From Pseudomonadota bacterium (GTDB lineage: Bacteria > Pseudomonadota > Gammaproteobacteria > Burkholderiales > Methylophilaceae), in NCBI GenBank assembly GCA_029782295.1, contig JAKOVB010000089.1, positions 434,001-498,000 of the forward strand: 64,000 bases of DNA, given 5' to 3'. A program made the translations under genes and the position numbers. The number at the start of each line of letters is the position of its first letter. The first letter of the stretch is position 1. Positions 1-9,034 of this stretch are shown in pieces. Under the pieces are notes generated by a model. It did no database searches and was not told the DNA's origin. It saw only the letters and a program-made list of their open reading frames with translations.

Positions 1-275
1 AGCTGGGGAACGACGACGAAGGCATCCGCGCGGCAGTTTCACGCGTTCACCAGGCATTCAATGCCACGGCTGGCCACGGGGTATTCGAGGCCACCTCCTT
101 CCTGCTGCGCAAGCCCGGTTTCGAGCCTGTCGCGGGTGACATCGAACGCTTTTTCAAGCTGTCCCGCACCGTATTCTTCGAACCGGGTGCCCCGCATGGC
201 ATCGAGGGCGACGTCATGACCTGGCTGCGCCAGTTCACGCGCCGCTGCCGCGACTGCGAACGTGGCCTGAAGTAG
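1..275 (+). CDS. mxaA: MxaA C-terminal part (methanol dehydrogenase accessory), 5' truncated by window
   Basis: An open frame runs from base 3 to a TAG at 273-275 and lies 11 bp before mxaC. The visible 90 residues contain a phenylalanine-rich stretch (residues HGVFEATSFL, then RFFKLSRTVFFEPG) of the type I associate with the C-terminus of MxaA, and the gene directly precedes mxaC-mxaK-mxaL, which is the known order in mxaFJGIRSACKLD clusters. MxaA is thought to help insert calcium into periplasmic PQQ methanol dehydrogenase. The assignment rests mostly on position plus this weak similarity; the N-terminal signal peptide and most of the protein lie outside the window. Confidence 0.7.
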   Translation, partial: LGNDDEGIRAAVSRVHQAFNATAGHGVFEATSFLLRKPGFEPVAGDIERFFKLSRTVFFEPGAPHGIEGDVMTWLRQFTRRCRDCERGLK

Positions 276-286
276 GCGTCCGATCC

Positions 287-1267
287 ATGTTATTCAATAC
301 CTACTGGATCCTCTTCCTGCTGCCGCTGGCACTGCTGCCGCTGCTGCTGGAACGCACACACAGCCGGACCTATTCCTGGGTCGACCTGCTGCCGCGCGAC
401 CGCCTCTCGGACCTGATCGGCCTGCTGCTGAAAATCCTCGCCGTACTTGCCTTGCTGTTCATCCTGCTCGGCATGGCCGGTCCGCACACACCTGCGCAGC
501 AAGTGGAACGGATTGGTGAAGGTGCACAAATCGTCCTGACCATCGACCGCAGCGCCAGCATGGACGATCCGTTCTCTGGCTCCACCGTCAGCGGCCGAGC
601 AGGGGAAACCAAGTCGGCTGCCGCACGCCGGCTGATCACCGACTTCGTGAACCAGCGCAAGAACGACATGTTCGGCATGGTGACCTTCAGTAACTCGGCC
701 ATGTACGTCATGCCGCTGACCCAGAGCCGAGAAGCCATCCTCGCCGCGATCGACGCGGCTGGCGGTCCCGGCCTGTTCCAGACCAACATCGGCAGTGGCC
801 TGACCAGCGCCCTGTCCATGTACGACCGCACACCCGACTCCGGATCGCGCGCGCTGATCCTGCTCTCTGATGGTGCCGGCCGCATGGGTGCCGACGCACA
901 GCAGAAGATCCGCGACTGGCTGGACCGCATGCACATCACCGTGTACTGGATCGTACTGCGCCAGCCGGGCGGGCTGAGCATCTTCGACAAGGACTTCAAG
1001 CCCAAGGAAGATGAGCCGTTGCCGCCGGAAATCGAACTGCACCAGTACTTCCAGACCCTGCGTACCGAGTACCATCCTTACGAAGCCGAAGACCCGCAAT
1101 CGCTGGCAATGGCCATTGAGGACATCAACCGCAAGGAAAAGAAGCCCATCCGCTATATAGAACAGATTCCCGGACGTGACTTCACGACCCACTGTTTCGC
1201 ACTGGCGGCCCTGATGATCGGCCTGCTCCTTGGCATCAAATTAATCGAGGTGAGAACATGGCGCTGA
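287..1267 (+). CDS. mxaC: MxaC, VWA-domain membrane protein for methanol dehydrogenase maturation
   Basis: A 326-residue protein with two hydrophobic segments near the N-terminus (about residues 7-21 and 46-64), a von Willebrand factor A domain beginning with the metal-binding motif DRSAS (residues 87-91), and a C-terminal membrane helix (about 303-319). This BatA-like layout is typical of MxaC, which acts at the cytoplasmic membrane with MxaA, MxaK and MxaL in calcium insertion into methanol dehydrogenase. The stop overlaps the mxaK start by 10 bp, so translation is probably coupled. A 300-residue frame on the opposite strand is a shadow. Function is taken from the family and the gene order. 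Confidence 0.85.
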   Translation: MLFNTYWILFLLPLALLPLLLERTHSRTYSWVDLLPRDRLSDLIGLLLKILAVLALLFILLGMAGPHTPAQQVERIGEGAQIVLTIDRSASMDDPFSGSTVSGRAGETKSAAARRLITDFVNQRKNDMFGMVTFSNSAMYVMPLTQSREAILAAIDAAGGPGLFQTNIGSGLTSALSMYDRTPDSGSRALILLSDGAGRMGADAQQKIRDWLDRMHITVYWIVLRQPGGLSIFDKDFKPKEDEPLPPEIELHQYFQTLRTEYHPYEAEDPQSLAMAIEDINRKEKKPIRYIEQIPGRDFTTHCFALAALMIGLLLGIKLIEVRTWR

Positions 1268-1794
1268 GCGCAAAAAAACTGACCGCGGTCCTGCTCGTGG
1301 CCGCTACAGCTTCGGCCGTCGGCGCGGCTTGGGAAACCTACCGCATGCACCAGATCGACCGGTTCAACCAGGCCATCCAGTCGGGCAAGACCCCGACTAC
1401 CGACACCCAGTCGTTCGAGGCCAAGTTCTCAACTGCCTACTGGCTGGCCAAAGGCGGGCGTTACCAGGATGCGACACTGCTGTTCCTGCAATTGCTTGAA
1501 AACAGTACACCGGACCAGAAATCCGCAGTGCAGTACAACCTCGGCAACATCTTCTTTCTGCGTGGCCTGCTGATCAACGGCCAGGACATGACGGTACGCG
1601 ACGAAGCCGTCTACCTGCTGACCCAGGCCAAGACCGCCTACATCGCCTCGCTGAAGCTGAACAACACGCACTGGGACGCACGCCACAACCTTGACCGCGT
1701 ACTGATGATGCTACCAGCCGAGCCTTCGCCGGGCGTCGGTGAATCCGACTCCCCCGGCCTGATCATGGGCAACATTCCGGTCGGCCTGCCATGA
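1258..1794 (+). CDS. mxaK: MxaK, TPR-like accessory protein
   Basis: A 178-residue protein with one N-terminal membrane segment (about residues 7-22) and a helical, tetratricopeptide-like middle (AYWLAKGGRYQDATLLFLQL, then YNLGNIFFLRG). It sits between mxaC and mxaL with a 10-bp overlap upstream and an ATGA overlap downstream, which is the usual place of mxaK. MxaK is needed for active calcium-containing methanol dehydrogenase, although its exact role is not established. The identification depends on synteny plus the TPR-like repeats. The start is supported by the purine-rich sequence GAGGTGAG just upstream. Confidence 0.8.
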   Translation: MALSAKKLTAVLLVAATASAVGAAWETYRMHQIDRFNQAIQSGKTPTTDTQSFEAKFSTAYWLAKGGRYQDATLLFLQLLENSTPDQKSAVQYNLGNIFFLRGLLINGQDMTVRDEAVYLLTQAKTAYIASLKLNNTHWDARHNLDRVLMMLPAEPSPGVGESDSPGLIMGNIPVGLP

Positions 1795-2783
1795 TTAAGC
1801 TGCGGCAGTTTATCGACTACCTGAAGCACCATCGGGATTTCGCGTTGCTGGCCAGCGCGACCTTGCTGTTGCTGGTCGCGCTGTTCCGGCCGACCGTCAC
1901 CATGCCGCGCGACATTTACAGCTACATGCTGGTCGTGGACATCACCCAGAGCATGAACGTCGAGGACATGAAGGTCGACGGCAAGCCGGCCAGTCGCATT
2001 GCCTACACACGTCGCCTGCTGCGCGACACCGTCGCCAACATGCCATGTGGTACGCGCGTCAGCATTGCCCTGTTCGCCGGCGCCAGCGCCGCCCTGCTCT
2101 ACAGTCCGGTGGAAGTCTGCCAGAACTACGACGTGCTGCAGGACACCATCTCCCACCTGGAATGGCGCCAGGCGTGGTCTGGCAACAGTCGCTTGCGCCA
2201 GGGCGCTCAGGCCATCGCACACCTGGTGCGGACGGCCCGCGAACCGGCCCAGGTCATTTTCTACACGGACGGCGAGGAAGCCCCACGCCTGCATGCCTTC
2301 AACACCCTGGACCTGGCAGGCTTCCAGGGAGGAAAAGGCTGGCTGGTGGTCGGCATCGGCGATGACAAGGGCTCACCGATCCCCAAACTGGACGAGAACA
2401 ACAAGGTACTGGGTTACTGGTCGGCAGAGAGCATGCGCATGCAGCCTGGCATCGCCCAGATTTCCCAGGAAAACATCGGTGCCCGCAACGACGAAGTGGC
2501 AGCATCCGACAACGATCGCCAGTACTCCAAGCTGGACGAGGATTACCTGAAGAAATACACCGCCGAGATCGGCAGCAGCTATGTGCGTGGCGACAATTTT
2601 TCCCGTGTGCAATCCGCCATGGCCAAGCTCAAGCCGGCGCGTCACGATAACGCACCGGTAGAGATCAACCGCTACCTGGCCGGCCTGGCCGGCCTGCTGT
2701 TGCTGATCGCCTACCTGGGGCATCATCCGTTGCAACTGCTGCGACGCCTGTTGCATCTCCGCAAGGCCGCTGCCCACCGCTGA
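1791..2783 (+). CDS. mxaL: MxaL, VWA-domain membrane protein
   Basis: A 330-residue protein with an N-terminal membrane helix (about 17-32), a VWA domain with the MIDAS-like motif DITQS (D50, T52, S54) and a C-terminal hydrophobic segment (about 293-312) followed by a basic tail. The domain lies on the periplasmic side by analogy with the BatB family. MxaL completes the mxaACKL set that loads calcium into methanol dehydrogenase. It overlaps the mxaK stop (ATGA). The downstream gene is a clear paralogue of the same length, so which of the two is the functional MxaL cannot be decided here. Confidence 0.85.
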   Translation: MIKLRQFIDYLKHHRDFALLASATLLLLVALFRPTVTMPRDIYSYMLVVDITQSMNVEDMKVDGKPASRIAYTRRLLRDTVANMPCGTRVSIALFAGASAALLYSPVEVCQNYDVLQDTISHLEWRQAWSGNSRLRQGAQAIAHLVRTAREPAQVIFYTDGEEAPRLHAFNTLDLAGFQGGKGWLVVGIGDDKGSPIPKLDENNKVLGYWSAESMRMQPGIAQISQENIGARNDEVAASDNDRQYSKLDEDYLKKYTAEIGSSYVRGDNFSRVQSAMAKLKPARHDNAPVEINRYLAGLAGLLLLIAYLGHHPLQLLRRLLHLRKAAAHR

Positions 2784-2842
2784 GTACACACCCGCCAGAA
2801 ATATGGTTAAATCAGGGCATCGTTACAAGCTTAGCTTCCCTG

Positions 2843-3829
2843 ATGCGCAACCTGTTCAACCTGATTTTCCGCAGCCGCGAGCTTTCCATGCTGGCTGCGG
2901 CTTTCCTGCTGATTCTGCTCGCGCTGTTCCACCCGACCATCCCGCTCAAGCGCGATATCTATACCTACCTGCTCGTGGTCGACATCACGCAGAGCATGAA
3001 TGCGGAAGACATGGTGATCGACGGACACAAGACCAGCCGCATCGACTACACGCGACACCTCATCCATGACAGCATCGCCTCCATGCCGTGCGGTACACGC
3101 GTCGGGGTCGCCCTGTTCGCCGGGGTCGTGGTTTCCACGCTATTCCACCCAATCGAGGTCTGCAGCAGTTTCGACGCCATCCATGGCACGGTAGAACGGT
3201 TGGAATGGCGCGAAGCCTGGCACGGCAACAGCCGACTCGGCTTCGGCCTGCTCTCTGCTTCTGCTGCGCTCAAAGCCTTGCCGGAACCGGCACAAGTCGT
3301 GTTTTTCACGGACGGGGAGGAAGCGCCGCGTCTGCATGCCTTCAACAAGGCGGACCTCAGCAACTGGCAAGGCGGGAAAGGCTGGCTGCTGGTCGGCATC
3401 GGCGGCAACCAGCCCACCCCTATCCCCAAGATGGATGAAAACAACAAGGTCATCGGCTACTGGTCCAATAACACCTACCAACTGGAACCCGGCATCGCCC
3501 AGGTCTCCGAAGAAACCCGCGGCCAGCGCGACAATGCTGTCGCCACTGCCGATTATGAACGCTTCCTGTCCACGCTGGACGAACCGTACCTGCAGGGACT
3601 GGCCAAGGAGATCCATGGCCTCTACGTTCGCGGGGACAACCGCCAGCAGGTCCTGGCGGCCATGCACCGCCAGAAACCCGCACGCCATGATACCGCGCCG
3701 CTCCGCATCGACGGATTGCTGGCGGCCCTCAGCGGCTTGCTGGTGGTCCTGGCCTACCTTCCGCAGCACACCCTGACCATGCTCAGGCGTACGGCAAGCC
3801 GTTGGCATCTGAGGCGGAGACCGCTTTAA
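2843..3829 (+). CDS. Second MxaL-like VWA protein (tandem paralogue)
   Basis: A 328-residue protein collinear with the preceding MxaL over its whole length: the same N-terminal helix, the same DITQS metal motif (D47, T49, S51), the shared string SMPCGTRV, the shared TDGEEAPRLHAFN and the same C-terminal hydrophobic segment. The identity is well spread, which indicates an old tandem duplication rather than a recent copy. It begins 59 bp after mxaL with no convincing Shine-Dalgarno sequence. It occupies the place where mxaD is often found; no mxaD follows. Possible roles are a second subunit of the membrane complex or a specialised copy for a lanthanide-dependent enzyme; neither can be told from sequence. 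Confidence 0.8.
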   Translation: MRNLFNLIFRSRELSMLAAAFLLILLALFHPTIPLKRDIYTYLLVVDITQSMNAEDMVIDGHKTSRIDYTRHLIHDSIASMPCGTRVGVALFAGVVVSTLFHPIEVCSSFDAIHGTVERLEWREAWHGNSRLGFGLLSASAALKALPEPAQVVFFTDGEEAPRLHAFNKADLSNWQGGKGWLLVGIGGNQPTPIPKMDENNKVIGYWSNNTYQLEPGIAQVSEETRGQRDNAVATADYERFLSTLDEPYLQGLAKEIHGLYVRGDNRQQVLAAMHRQKPARHDTAPLRIDGLLAALSGLLVVLAYLPQHTLTMLRRTASRWHLRRRPL

Positions 3830-4777
3830 TCAGGCTTTGGCCGTTTTCTGTTCGGGTTCGGCATATAGCGCACCCGAGGCCAGAGGCAGGGCGCTCCGGT
3901 AAAACCGGTACAGTTCCCCGAGGGTCATGACAGGTGGATCCGCGAACAATCGACGCGCCGCAGGCAAGTGCCATACCGGGATACGCGGCCACAGATGATG
4001 TTCCCAATGCATGTAGGTATGATTCGGCAGGAACCAGGCTCGCTGCCACCAGCGCGCGCTGAGTCGATGGCTGGCATGGGTCCCGACATGTTCGGTCCAG
4101 ATCCTCAGCCGGAACGCCAGCCACATCCCGGTCAACGCACTCCCCCACCACAAATGCACCACCCAAAGCATGCCCGCCGACCAAAGGGCCGTCAGCATAA
4201 CGACCCAGAACGACAGCGGCCCCATGGCATCACGAAAGCTGATCGGCCGCATCAGATAAGCGATCATGGCAAAGTGAGGCAGCCCGCCACCAGCCAGATC
4301 CAGCGCCAGATGCACACACTGGCGCACAGGCTGCAAAGGTAACCCCCATTCCTGTAGCGTACACTTATGCTGCAACTCCGGATCCCGGTCGGAGCCGACC
4401 GCGAGATGGTGCGCAAAATGAAAACGACGGTAGCCCCCCAGCGCGATTCCCATCGGCCAGAAGCAGAACATTCCGGTGAGCAGATCATTGAGTCGTCGAT
4501 AGCCGCTGGCCGTCCCGTGCGCGCCGTCGTGGCCCAGGATGGCCAGTGCGTGCTGGCGGCTACCGATCACCAGAGCCGCAAACACCACCACCAGGGGATG
4601 CCTACTGATTCCGACCAGCACCAGCATGAGCACGATGATGCCCCAGTCACGCCCAGCCAGCACCAGCCAGCGCAAGGTGTCGGGCCGTGACAGCGCCTGC
4701 AGCTGTTCACGCTGCCAGGATGTCAGCAGGGTTGCCCTGCGTGCGGATTCGGGAGAATTCTCGATGCGGTCCCGCAT
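3830..4777 (-). CDS. Membrane fatty acid desaturase / hydroxylase family protein
   Basis: A 315-residue integral membrane protein with the three histidine boxes of the desaturase superfamily: HDGAH (H83, H87), HFAHH (120-124) and a third box WEHHLWP near residue 255. These bind the diiron centre. Several hydrophobic helices lie between the boxes. The stop codon abuts the mxaL paralogue stop (convergent), and the start lies 2 bp after the AddB-like gene stop, so the two minus-strand genes are probably co-transcribed. The substrate, a membrane lipid acyl chain or another lipid such as a carotenoid, cannot be inferred. The link to the neighbouring nuclease is probably only positional. Confidence 0.85.
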   Translation of the reverse strand: MRDRIENSPESARRATLLTSWQREQLQALSRPDTLRWLVLAGRDWGIIVLMLVLVGISRHPLVVVFAALVIGSRQHALAILGHDGAHGTASGYRRLNDLLTGMFCFWPMGIALGGYRRFHFAHHLAVGSDRDPELQHKCTLQEWGLPLQPVRQCVHLALDLAGGGLPHFAMIAYLMRPISFRDAMGPLSFWVVMLTALWSAGMLWVVHLWWGSALTGMWLAFRLRIWTEHVGTHASHRLSARWWQRAWFLPNHTYMHWEHHLWPRIPVWHLPAARRLFADPPVMTLGELYRFYRSALPLASGALYAEPEQKTAKA

Positions 4778-4779
4778 GA

Positions 4780-7479
4780 TCAGTCACCGTTGCGTTCGAA
4801 CAGCAGCTTACGCTCCGGCAACCGCAACAGCGGCTTCACGTCACAATACTCGAGATCCTTCTCTTCGCTGAACCTGACAGCGGCTTCTCCCTGACGCACC
4901 TCGCGCGCAATCGCCTCCACGCTGGACTTCCAGTGAGCGACGAGCGCATCCCACGTCGGGAAGCGCTGTTCTGGAAAATCCTTGCGCGCCTTGTCTTCCT
5001 GCAATCCGCTCACGTCCGGCAGCAACGCCGCATCCCGGGAAATCCCGATAAAACGCCCTTCGTCCCTCCGCACCCGGGCAAAGGCGACTCCCACGACCTG
5101 CTCCCCGGCCAGCGCCAGTGAAGCGTAGATTGGCAATTGGGGTTCAGTCATCCGTTCCTGCGCCCAGTTCTTGTGGTCCAGGTTGGACCCGGTCTTGTAA
5201 TCGAGCAGGATCACGCCGCCATCGGCCAAGACATCGACCCGGTCAATGACCAGCCGCACCGAGATTCCCTCGATCTCCAGCTTTACCTCACGCTCACAAT
5301 CCTGAACCTCAAAACTCTCAGTACGGGATTTTTCATATTCCAGCCAGGCTGTCAGCACCCGCTGCAGGCGTGCGGCTTCCAATGCAGAAAAACCTGCGGG
5401 CAAAGGCTCCTCACGATCGGCATCGAAGCGCGCCATGGCCCGGGCTATCGCGCCCCGCACGGCTTCAGCCTGCTCGGTCTCGGACAGGGACTGCAGCCAG
5501 GGCAGGCTCCGGCCGCGCCAGAAAAGCTCGAGGGCCATGTGCAGAAGGCTCCCCCTCCCTGCGGCATCCAGCCCATCGATCGGGGTTTCCAATTTGCGAC
5601 CACCCAGCCGGTACTGGAAATAGGCCCAGGCCGGACAGACCGCCTGGGCCCTGAGCAAGCTGGCACCCCCTGCCACACGTTCCCCTTCGGAGACTGCCGG
5701 TGCACGGTGATCATCGATGAATTCCAGCGTCTGATCGTGTGACGCAGCGAGGGTTTCCGCCAGGGTCTGTTGCAGCGGCACCTCTCCCAGCAACGGCAGA
5801 GATGCAATCAGCGGGCTCAGGCGCAATTCACGGTCGCCCTCGGCGTGAGCATGACTGAACACAAGGTTGGACGCACTGCGCAGGAGCCGGGAATGAATGG
5901 CCCGCGCGAATTCCGCCTGCACCGAGGCATCGGCATTCGGGGCACGTGCCGCGCGCTGCGCCGACGCCGGCAACAACGGATTGGGACGCGCAGGCGGCGG
6001 CCACAGGTGGTCGTTCATGCCCATCACCCAGATAGCATCCAGCGGTTCCCCGGTCGCCTCGAGCATGCCCATCACGACAATGTTAGGATCGCCCTCGCTG
6101 CGAGGCTGGAAGATCTGTTCGGCACAAGCCTGTTGCAGCCGCAGCATGGCTGCACCGATGTCAATCTCGCCCAGTACTTTATCCATGCGCGAAAGTCCAT
6201 CCAGAAGCTCATAAAAGGCCTGGCGGGCCTGATACTCATGGCTGGAAACGCCTCGCGCGCCCGGCCAGCCAAGAGCGCCCAGGAGCATGCGGAACGAAGC
6301 GGCCCAGGCCGAAGGGAGTTGGCGTGCATTGGATCGCGGGGCCAGTTGCAACGCAGCTTCAAGATGGTCGGCCAATAACGGAACAGCCACACCCCGATCA
6401 GCCATTTTGCGCACGTAGCGGGCCCAGCGGTCCAGGCTCAGCACGGATGGCAGGTCCCGGCGCATGGCAGCGTCCAGAATGGCCTTGCCGTCTGCCTCCT
6501 GCAAGCCTGCGGACCAGTAGGGCTGGGACAGCAGGCTGCTCAGTGTTCCCTGTTCCAGCCGGCGACGAGCCCTGAATGCTCGGAGCAGGGTCAATGCACA
6601 AGCGATCAGCGGCTGCGTCGACAACGGCACCCCCAGCGAGAAATCGTAACAACGTGTCGCTTCAGCCGCTTTCGCTGTAATTGCCACCGGATGGAACCCG
6701 TCATCGAGCAATGCCGCAAGACGGGAACGGATAGCCCCGAGTTCAGGGGCGACAATTGCGATCCTCGCCCGGGGATTGGATTGCAACTGCTGTTGCGCCC
6801 AGGCCACGGCTGCCCGGCACTCCGCCTCGCGATCAGGCAACTCCACGCGACTGCCGGGACCAGGCTGCGCGCCTCCGGTACCCCAGGAGACGATCTCGAC
6901 CGTACGCCCTGCAAGCACATGAAACAAGCGTTCCTCCTGAGGGCTGAGGCGGTCGAAGCCGGCGAGATAAAGTTGTTGTGGCAACACCCCGGCTCCGGCT
7001 TCCAGTTGATCGATCTGCCACTCCAGGTAACGCGCCGGCTCCATCCATCCGGATTCTGCGCACTGTTTTCGGAAGGCTGCGCGCCAGCGGAGGAATTGGC
7101 GGGACTCTTCGCTCAGTTCCTCATCTGCCAGCCGGATGCGCCATGCAATTTGCAATCGGTTGGCTTCCATGGCCGCAGCCGCCATGCCTCCCAGATCGAA
7201 CAAGGCGGCGGCCACCTCATGGCTCAGGCTGTCCTCGATCGCGCGCTCCCACAGAATGCGCTCCTGGAACGCATCTGGTACCAGCAAAGGCGCTGTGGCA
7301 GAGGAAATGTCCCCGCAAAGCAAAGCATCTCCGATGACGGTATCCAGCCACAGCGACAACTCCATCGCCGGCAGGGGTGTCCAGCGCAACAATCCTTCAT
7401 CACGGCGACGACGTGCTTCAGACACGCGCAAGCTGCGCGCCAGACGGCTGGTGGAACAGAGAATCAGGGAGGATTTCAT
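4780..7479 (-). CDS. AddB-like putative DNA repair nuclease/helicase-fold protein
   Basis: A 899-residue protein resembling the proteobacterial AddB-like family often named probable DNA repair protein. The C-terminal third carries a PD-(D/E)XK nuclease core: GSLLHMALELFW helix, an acidic residue in the VIDRVDV strand and the LDYKTG motif (D760, K762). The N-terminus (ILCSTSRLARSL) lacks a convincing Walker A, and the four-cysteine iron-sulphur cluster of Bacillus AddB is not apparent; only isolated cysteines are seen. No addA-like UvrD helicase is adjacent in the window; the upstream neighbour is a divergent-region hemerythrin. AddA, if present, must be encoded elsewhere, so the role in double-strand break processing is inferred. 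Confidence 0.75.
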   Translation of the reverse strand: MKSSLILCSTSRLARSLRVSEARRRRDEGLLRWTPLPAMELSLWLDTVIGDALLCGDISSATAPLLVPDAFQERILWERAIEDSLSHEVAAALFDLGGMAAAAMEANRLQIAWRIRLADEELSEESRQFLRWRAAFRKQCAESGWMEPARYLEWQIDQLEAGAGVLPQQLYLAGFDRLSPQEERLFHVLAGRTVEIVSWGTGGAQPGPGSRVELPDREAECRAAVAWAQQQLQSNPRARIAIVAPELGAIRSRLAALLDDGFHPVAITAKAAEATRCYDFSLGVPLSTQPLIACALTLLRAFRARRRLEQGTLSSLLSQPYWSAGLQEADGKAILDAAMRRDLPSVLSLDRWARYVRKMADRGVAVPLLADHLEAALQLAPRSNARQLPSAWAASFRMLLGALGWPGARGVSSHEYQARQAFYELLDGLSRMDKVLGEIDIGAAMLRLQQACAEQIFQPRSEGDPNIVVMGMLEATGEPLDAIWVMGMNDHLWPPPARPNPLLPASAQRAARAPNADASVQAEFARAIHSRLLRSASNLVFSHAHAEGDRELRLSPLIASLPLLGEVPLQQTLAETLAASHDQTLEFIDDHRAPAVSEGERVAGGASLLRAQAVCPAWAYFQYRLGGRKLETPIDGLDAAGRGSLLHMALELFWRGRSLPWLQSLSETEQAEAVRGAIARAMARFDADREEPLPAGFSALEAARLQRVLTAWLEYEKSRTESFEVQDCEREVKLEIEGISVRLVIDRVDVLADGGVILLDYKTGSNLDHKNWAQERMTEPQLPIYASLALAGEQVVGVAFARVRRDEGRFIGISRDAALLPDVSGLQEDKARKDFPEQRFPTWDALVAHWKSSVEAIAREVRQGEAAVRFSEEKDLEYCDVKPLLRLPERKLLFERNGD

Positions 7480-7543
7480 GCGGCTATTGTACCCGCACGG
7501 GTCGCGATGTCAGGTGAACACCAGAGTCAATGGCCAGGATCAA

Positions 7544-8020
7544 TCAATGCGGATGGAGGGGACCGAGGAACGGGGCATCGAAATGGTGCGCGTGATGCCC
7601 GAACATTTCTGAAATCTTGCTTTCCAGACGGCGAATCGCCTCGGAGGGATTACCTTGCGCGCTGAACACGGCGGCCTGACGCATCAACTCCCGCACCTCG
7701 CGCAGCAGGCGCGCATGGGCTTCCTGGTGCAGCCGGAAATACTCGTCTTCGTCAGAGTCCAGCAACGCATGCCGCATGATGGCTTCCTCGTTTTCGAAAT
7801 GCTCAGAAATGAGGTCGAGGAAGTCATAAAAGAAGGAGGTCAACCGACCCTGGCAGGTCGCGACCTGAGCCCGGGTGCAACCAAAGCAGTCGGTGCCGGT
7901 CAGGAAATTGACGCAGGTATCGCGAAGGTCCTGCATGAACTGCTCGAGGCGGGCATGTTCCGCATCGATGCGATGGCGATCGTCAGGCGAAAGTATCGAA
8001 ACCTGGTCTTGTCCTACCAT
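7544..8020 (-). CDS. Hemerythrin-domain protein
   Basis: From the ATG at 8020 (preceded by GGGGGCTGGCA) the product is 158 residues; a longer upstream frame adds 21 residues without homology-like features. It is a four-helix hemerythrin: first-helix histidine (EHARLEQ), HFENEE with the bridging glutamate, HQEAH, and C-terminal GHHAHHFDAPF. These ligands bind a diiron-oxo centre that carries or senses dioxygen. A cysteine group (CFGC, then ATC) between the first two helices is unusual. The gene stands alone, divergent from greB. An oxygen-binding or sensing role is inferred; no partner is visible nearby, although a hemerythrin-fused kinase lies at 51230. Confidence 0.8.
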   Translation of the reverse strand: MVGQDQVSILSPDDRHRIDAEHARLEQFMQDLRDTCVNFLTGTDCFGCTRAQVATCQGRLTSFFYDFLDLISEHFENEEAIMRHALLDSDEDEYFRLHQEAHARLLREVRELMRQAAVFSAQGNPSEAIRRLESKISEMFGHHAHHFDAPFLGPLHPH

Positions 8021-8146
8021 TGCCAGCCCCCATAACCGTACCGAACGGAATGGGTATCCTACGCCGAATGCGCATCGAGTCAATCCCCTCTAGGGCATCG
8101 TTACATTCGGGGATAAAATCACGTCTCACCCGCATCCGGACCCATC

Positions 8147-8644
8147 ATGGCCGAACAGAAGAACTACATCACCCCCGAAGGCTACGCCACCCTCAAGGCG
8201 GAATTCGACCTGCTCTACCGTACCGAACGTCCAAGGGTGGTCAGCGACGTTGCCTGGGCGGCCAGCAACGGCGACCGCAGTGAAAATGCCGACTACATCT
8301 ACGGCAAGCGACGTTTGCGCCAGATTGACTCGCGCCTGCGTTTCCTGATGAAACGCATGGACAACGCCGTCGTGGTTGACCCGAAGGAGCAGCAAGGGCT
8401 GGAAAAAGTCTTTTTCGGTGCCTGGGTCACACTCTATTCGATCACCCGGGACGAGGAACACACCTACCGTATCGTCGGTCAGGACGAACTGGATCCTTCC
8501 AAAGGTTACATCAGCTGGATATCACCCTTGGCCCGCGCCATGATGGGCAAGCAGCCAGGTGACACGGTCCGTGTGGTGACGCCCGGCGGCGAAGAAGAAT
8601 ATGAAGTGCTCGAGGTTGCCTACCAGGAACCTAGCACTGCTTGA
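8147..8644 (+). CDS. greB: Transcription elongation factor GreB
   Basis: A 165-residue protein with the N-terminal coiled coil carrying the catalytic acidic tip (NGDRSENADYIYGKRRL) and a C-terminal FKBP-like domain (YISWISPLARAMMGKQPGD). GreB enters the RNA polymerase secondary channel and stimulates cleavage of backtracked RNA. The intact tip distinguishes it from the second Gre-like protein at 52891. It is divergent from the hemerythrin gene, and its last 14 bp overlap the 3' end of a convergent small gene. Confidence 0.95.
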   Translation: MAEQKNYITPEGYATLKAEFDLLYRTERPRVVSDVAWAASNGDRSENADYIYGKRRLRQIDSRLRFLMKRMDNAVVVDPKEQQGLEKVFFGAWVTLYSITRDEEHTYRIVGQDELDPSKGYISWISPLARAMMGKQPGDTVRVVTPGGEEEYEVLEVAYQEPSTA

Positions 8645-8939
8645 GGCTTTTCTGCTCGGGGGTACAGGCTGGCTTCTTGCGCCCCTGTTTCACGTCATGC
8701 GTGAATCTGTTCCAGCCGTTCTTCAGCGAACTTCCGGAACTTTCCTTCGGCTTCCCGGAACCCGCCTTCGTCTTTTCCGCTGGCTTGGCCTCACGTTTTT
8801 CATCCCCGGCAGACTTTTTGCCGGCATCGGACGTACCCTTCTGAGACTGCGGGGTTGTCGTTTTCGCGCTTTCGGCCGCGTGCACGGGCAGTGCCATTCC
8901 AAGCCATGCCAGACAAGCCACAAACATGAATGATTTCAT
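8631..8939 (-). CDS. Small exported lysine-rich hypothetical protein
   Basis: A 102-residue protein with a typical signal peptide (cleavage expected after PVHA, residue 21) and a low-complexity, lysine/serine/glycine-rich mature chain, ending in a short segment with two cysteines (CTPEQ, LKQC) and a basic helix NGWNRFTHDVKQ. A Shine-Dalgarno AAGGAAG lies just upstream of the start. It converges on greB with a 14-bp overlap. No function is recognised; the composition suggests a periplasmic protein, possibly interacting with nucleic acid or polyanions. Confidence 0.65.
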   Translation of the reverse strand: MKSFMFVACLAWLGMALPVHAAESAKTTTPQSQKGTSDAGKKSAGDEKREAKPAEKTKAGSGKPKESSGSSLKNGWNRFTHDVKQGRKKPACTPEQKSLKQC

Positions 8940-9034
8940 GGGAACTTCCTTTCAGGGATATCTATTCAACTCACAATCTATAACAAATATCAGGGCTGTG
9001 TGACAATAGCGCACCCTATTCCTGGAACGCATGC

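Noticed and set aside
290-1192. 300-residue open frame antisense to mxaC
   Set aside because: It is produced by GC-rich codon usage; the plus-strand frame has clear VWA and membrane features and fits the mxa operon.
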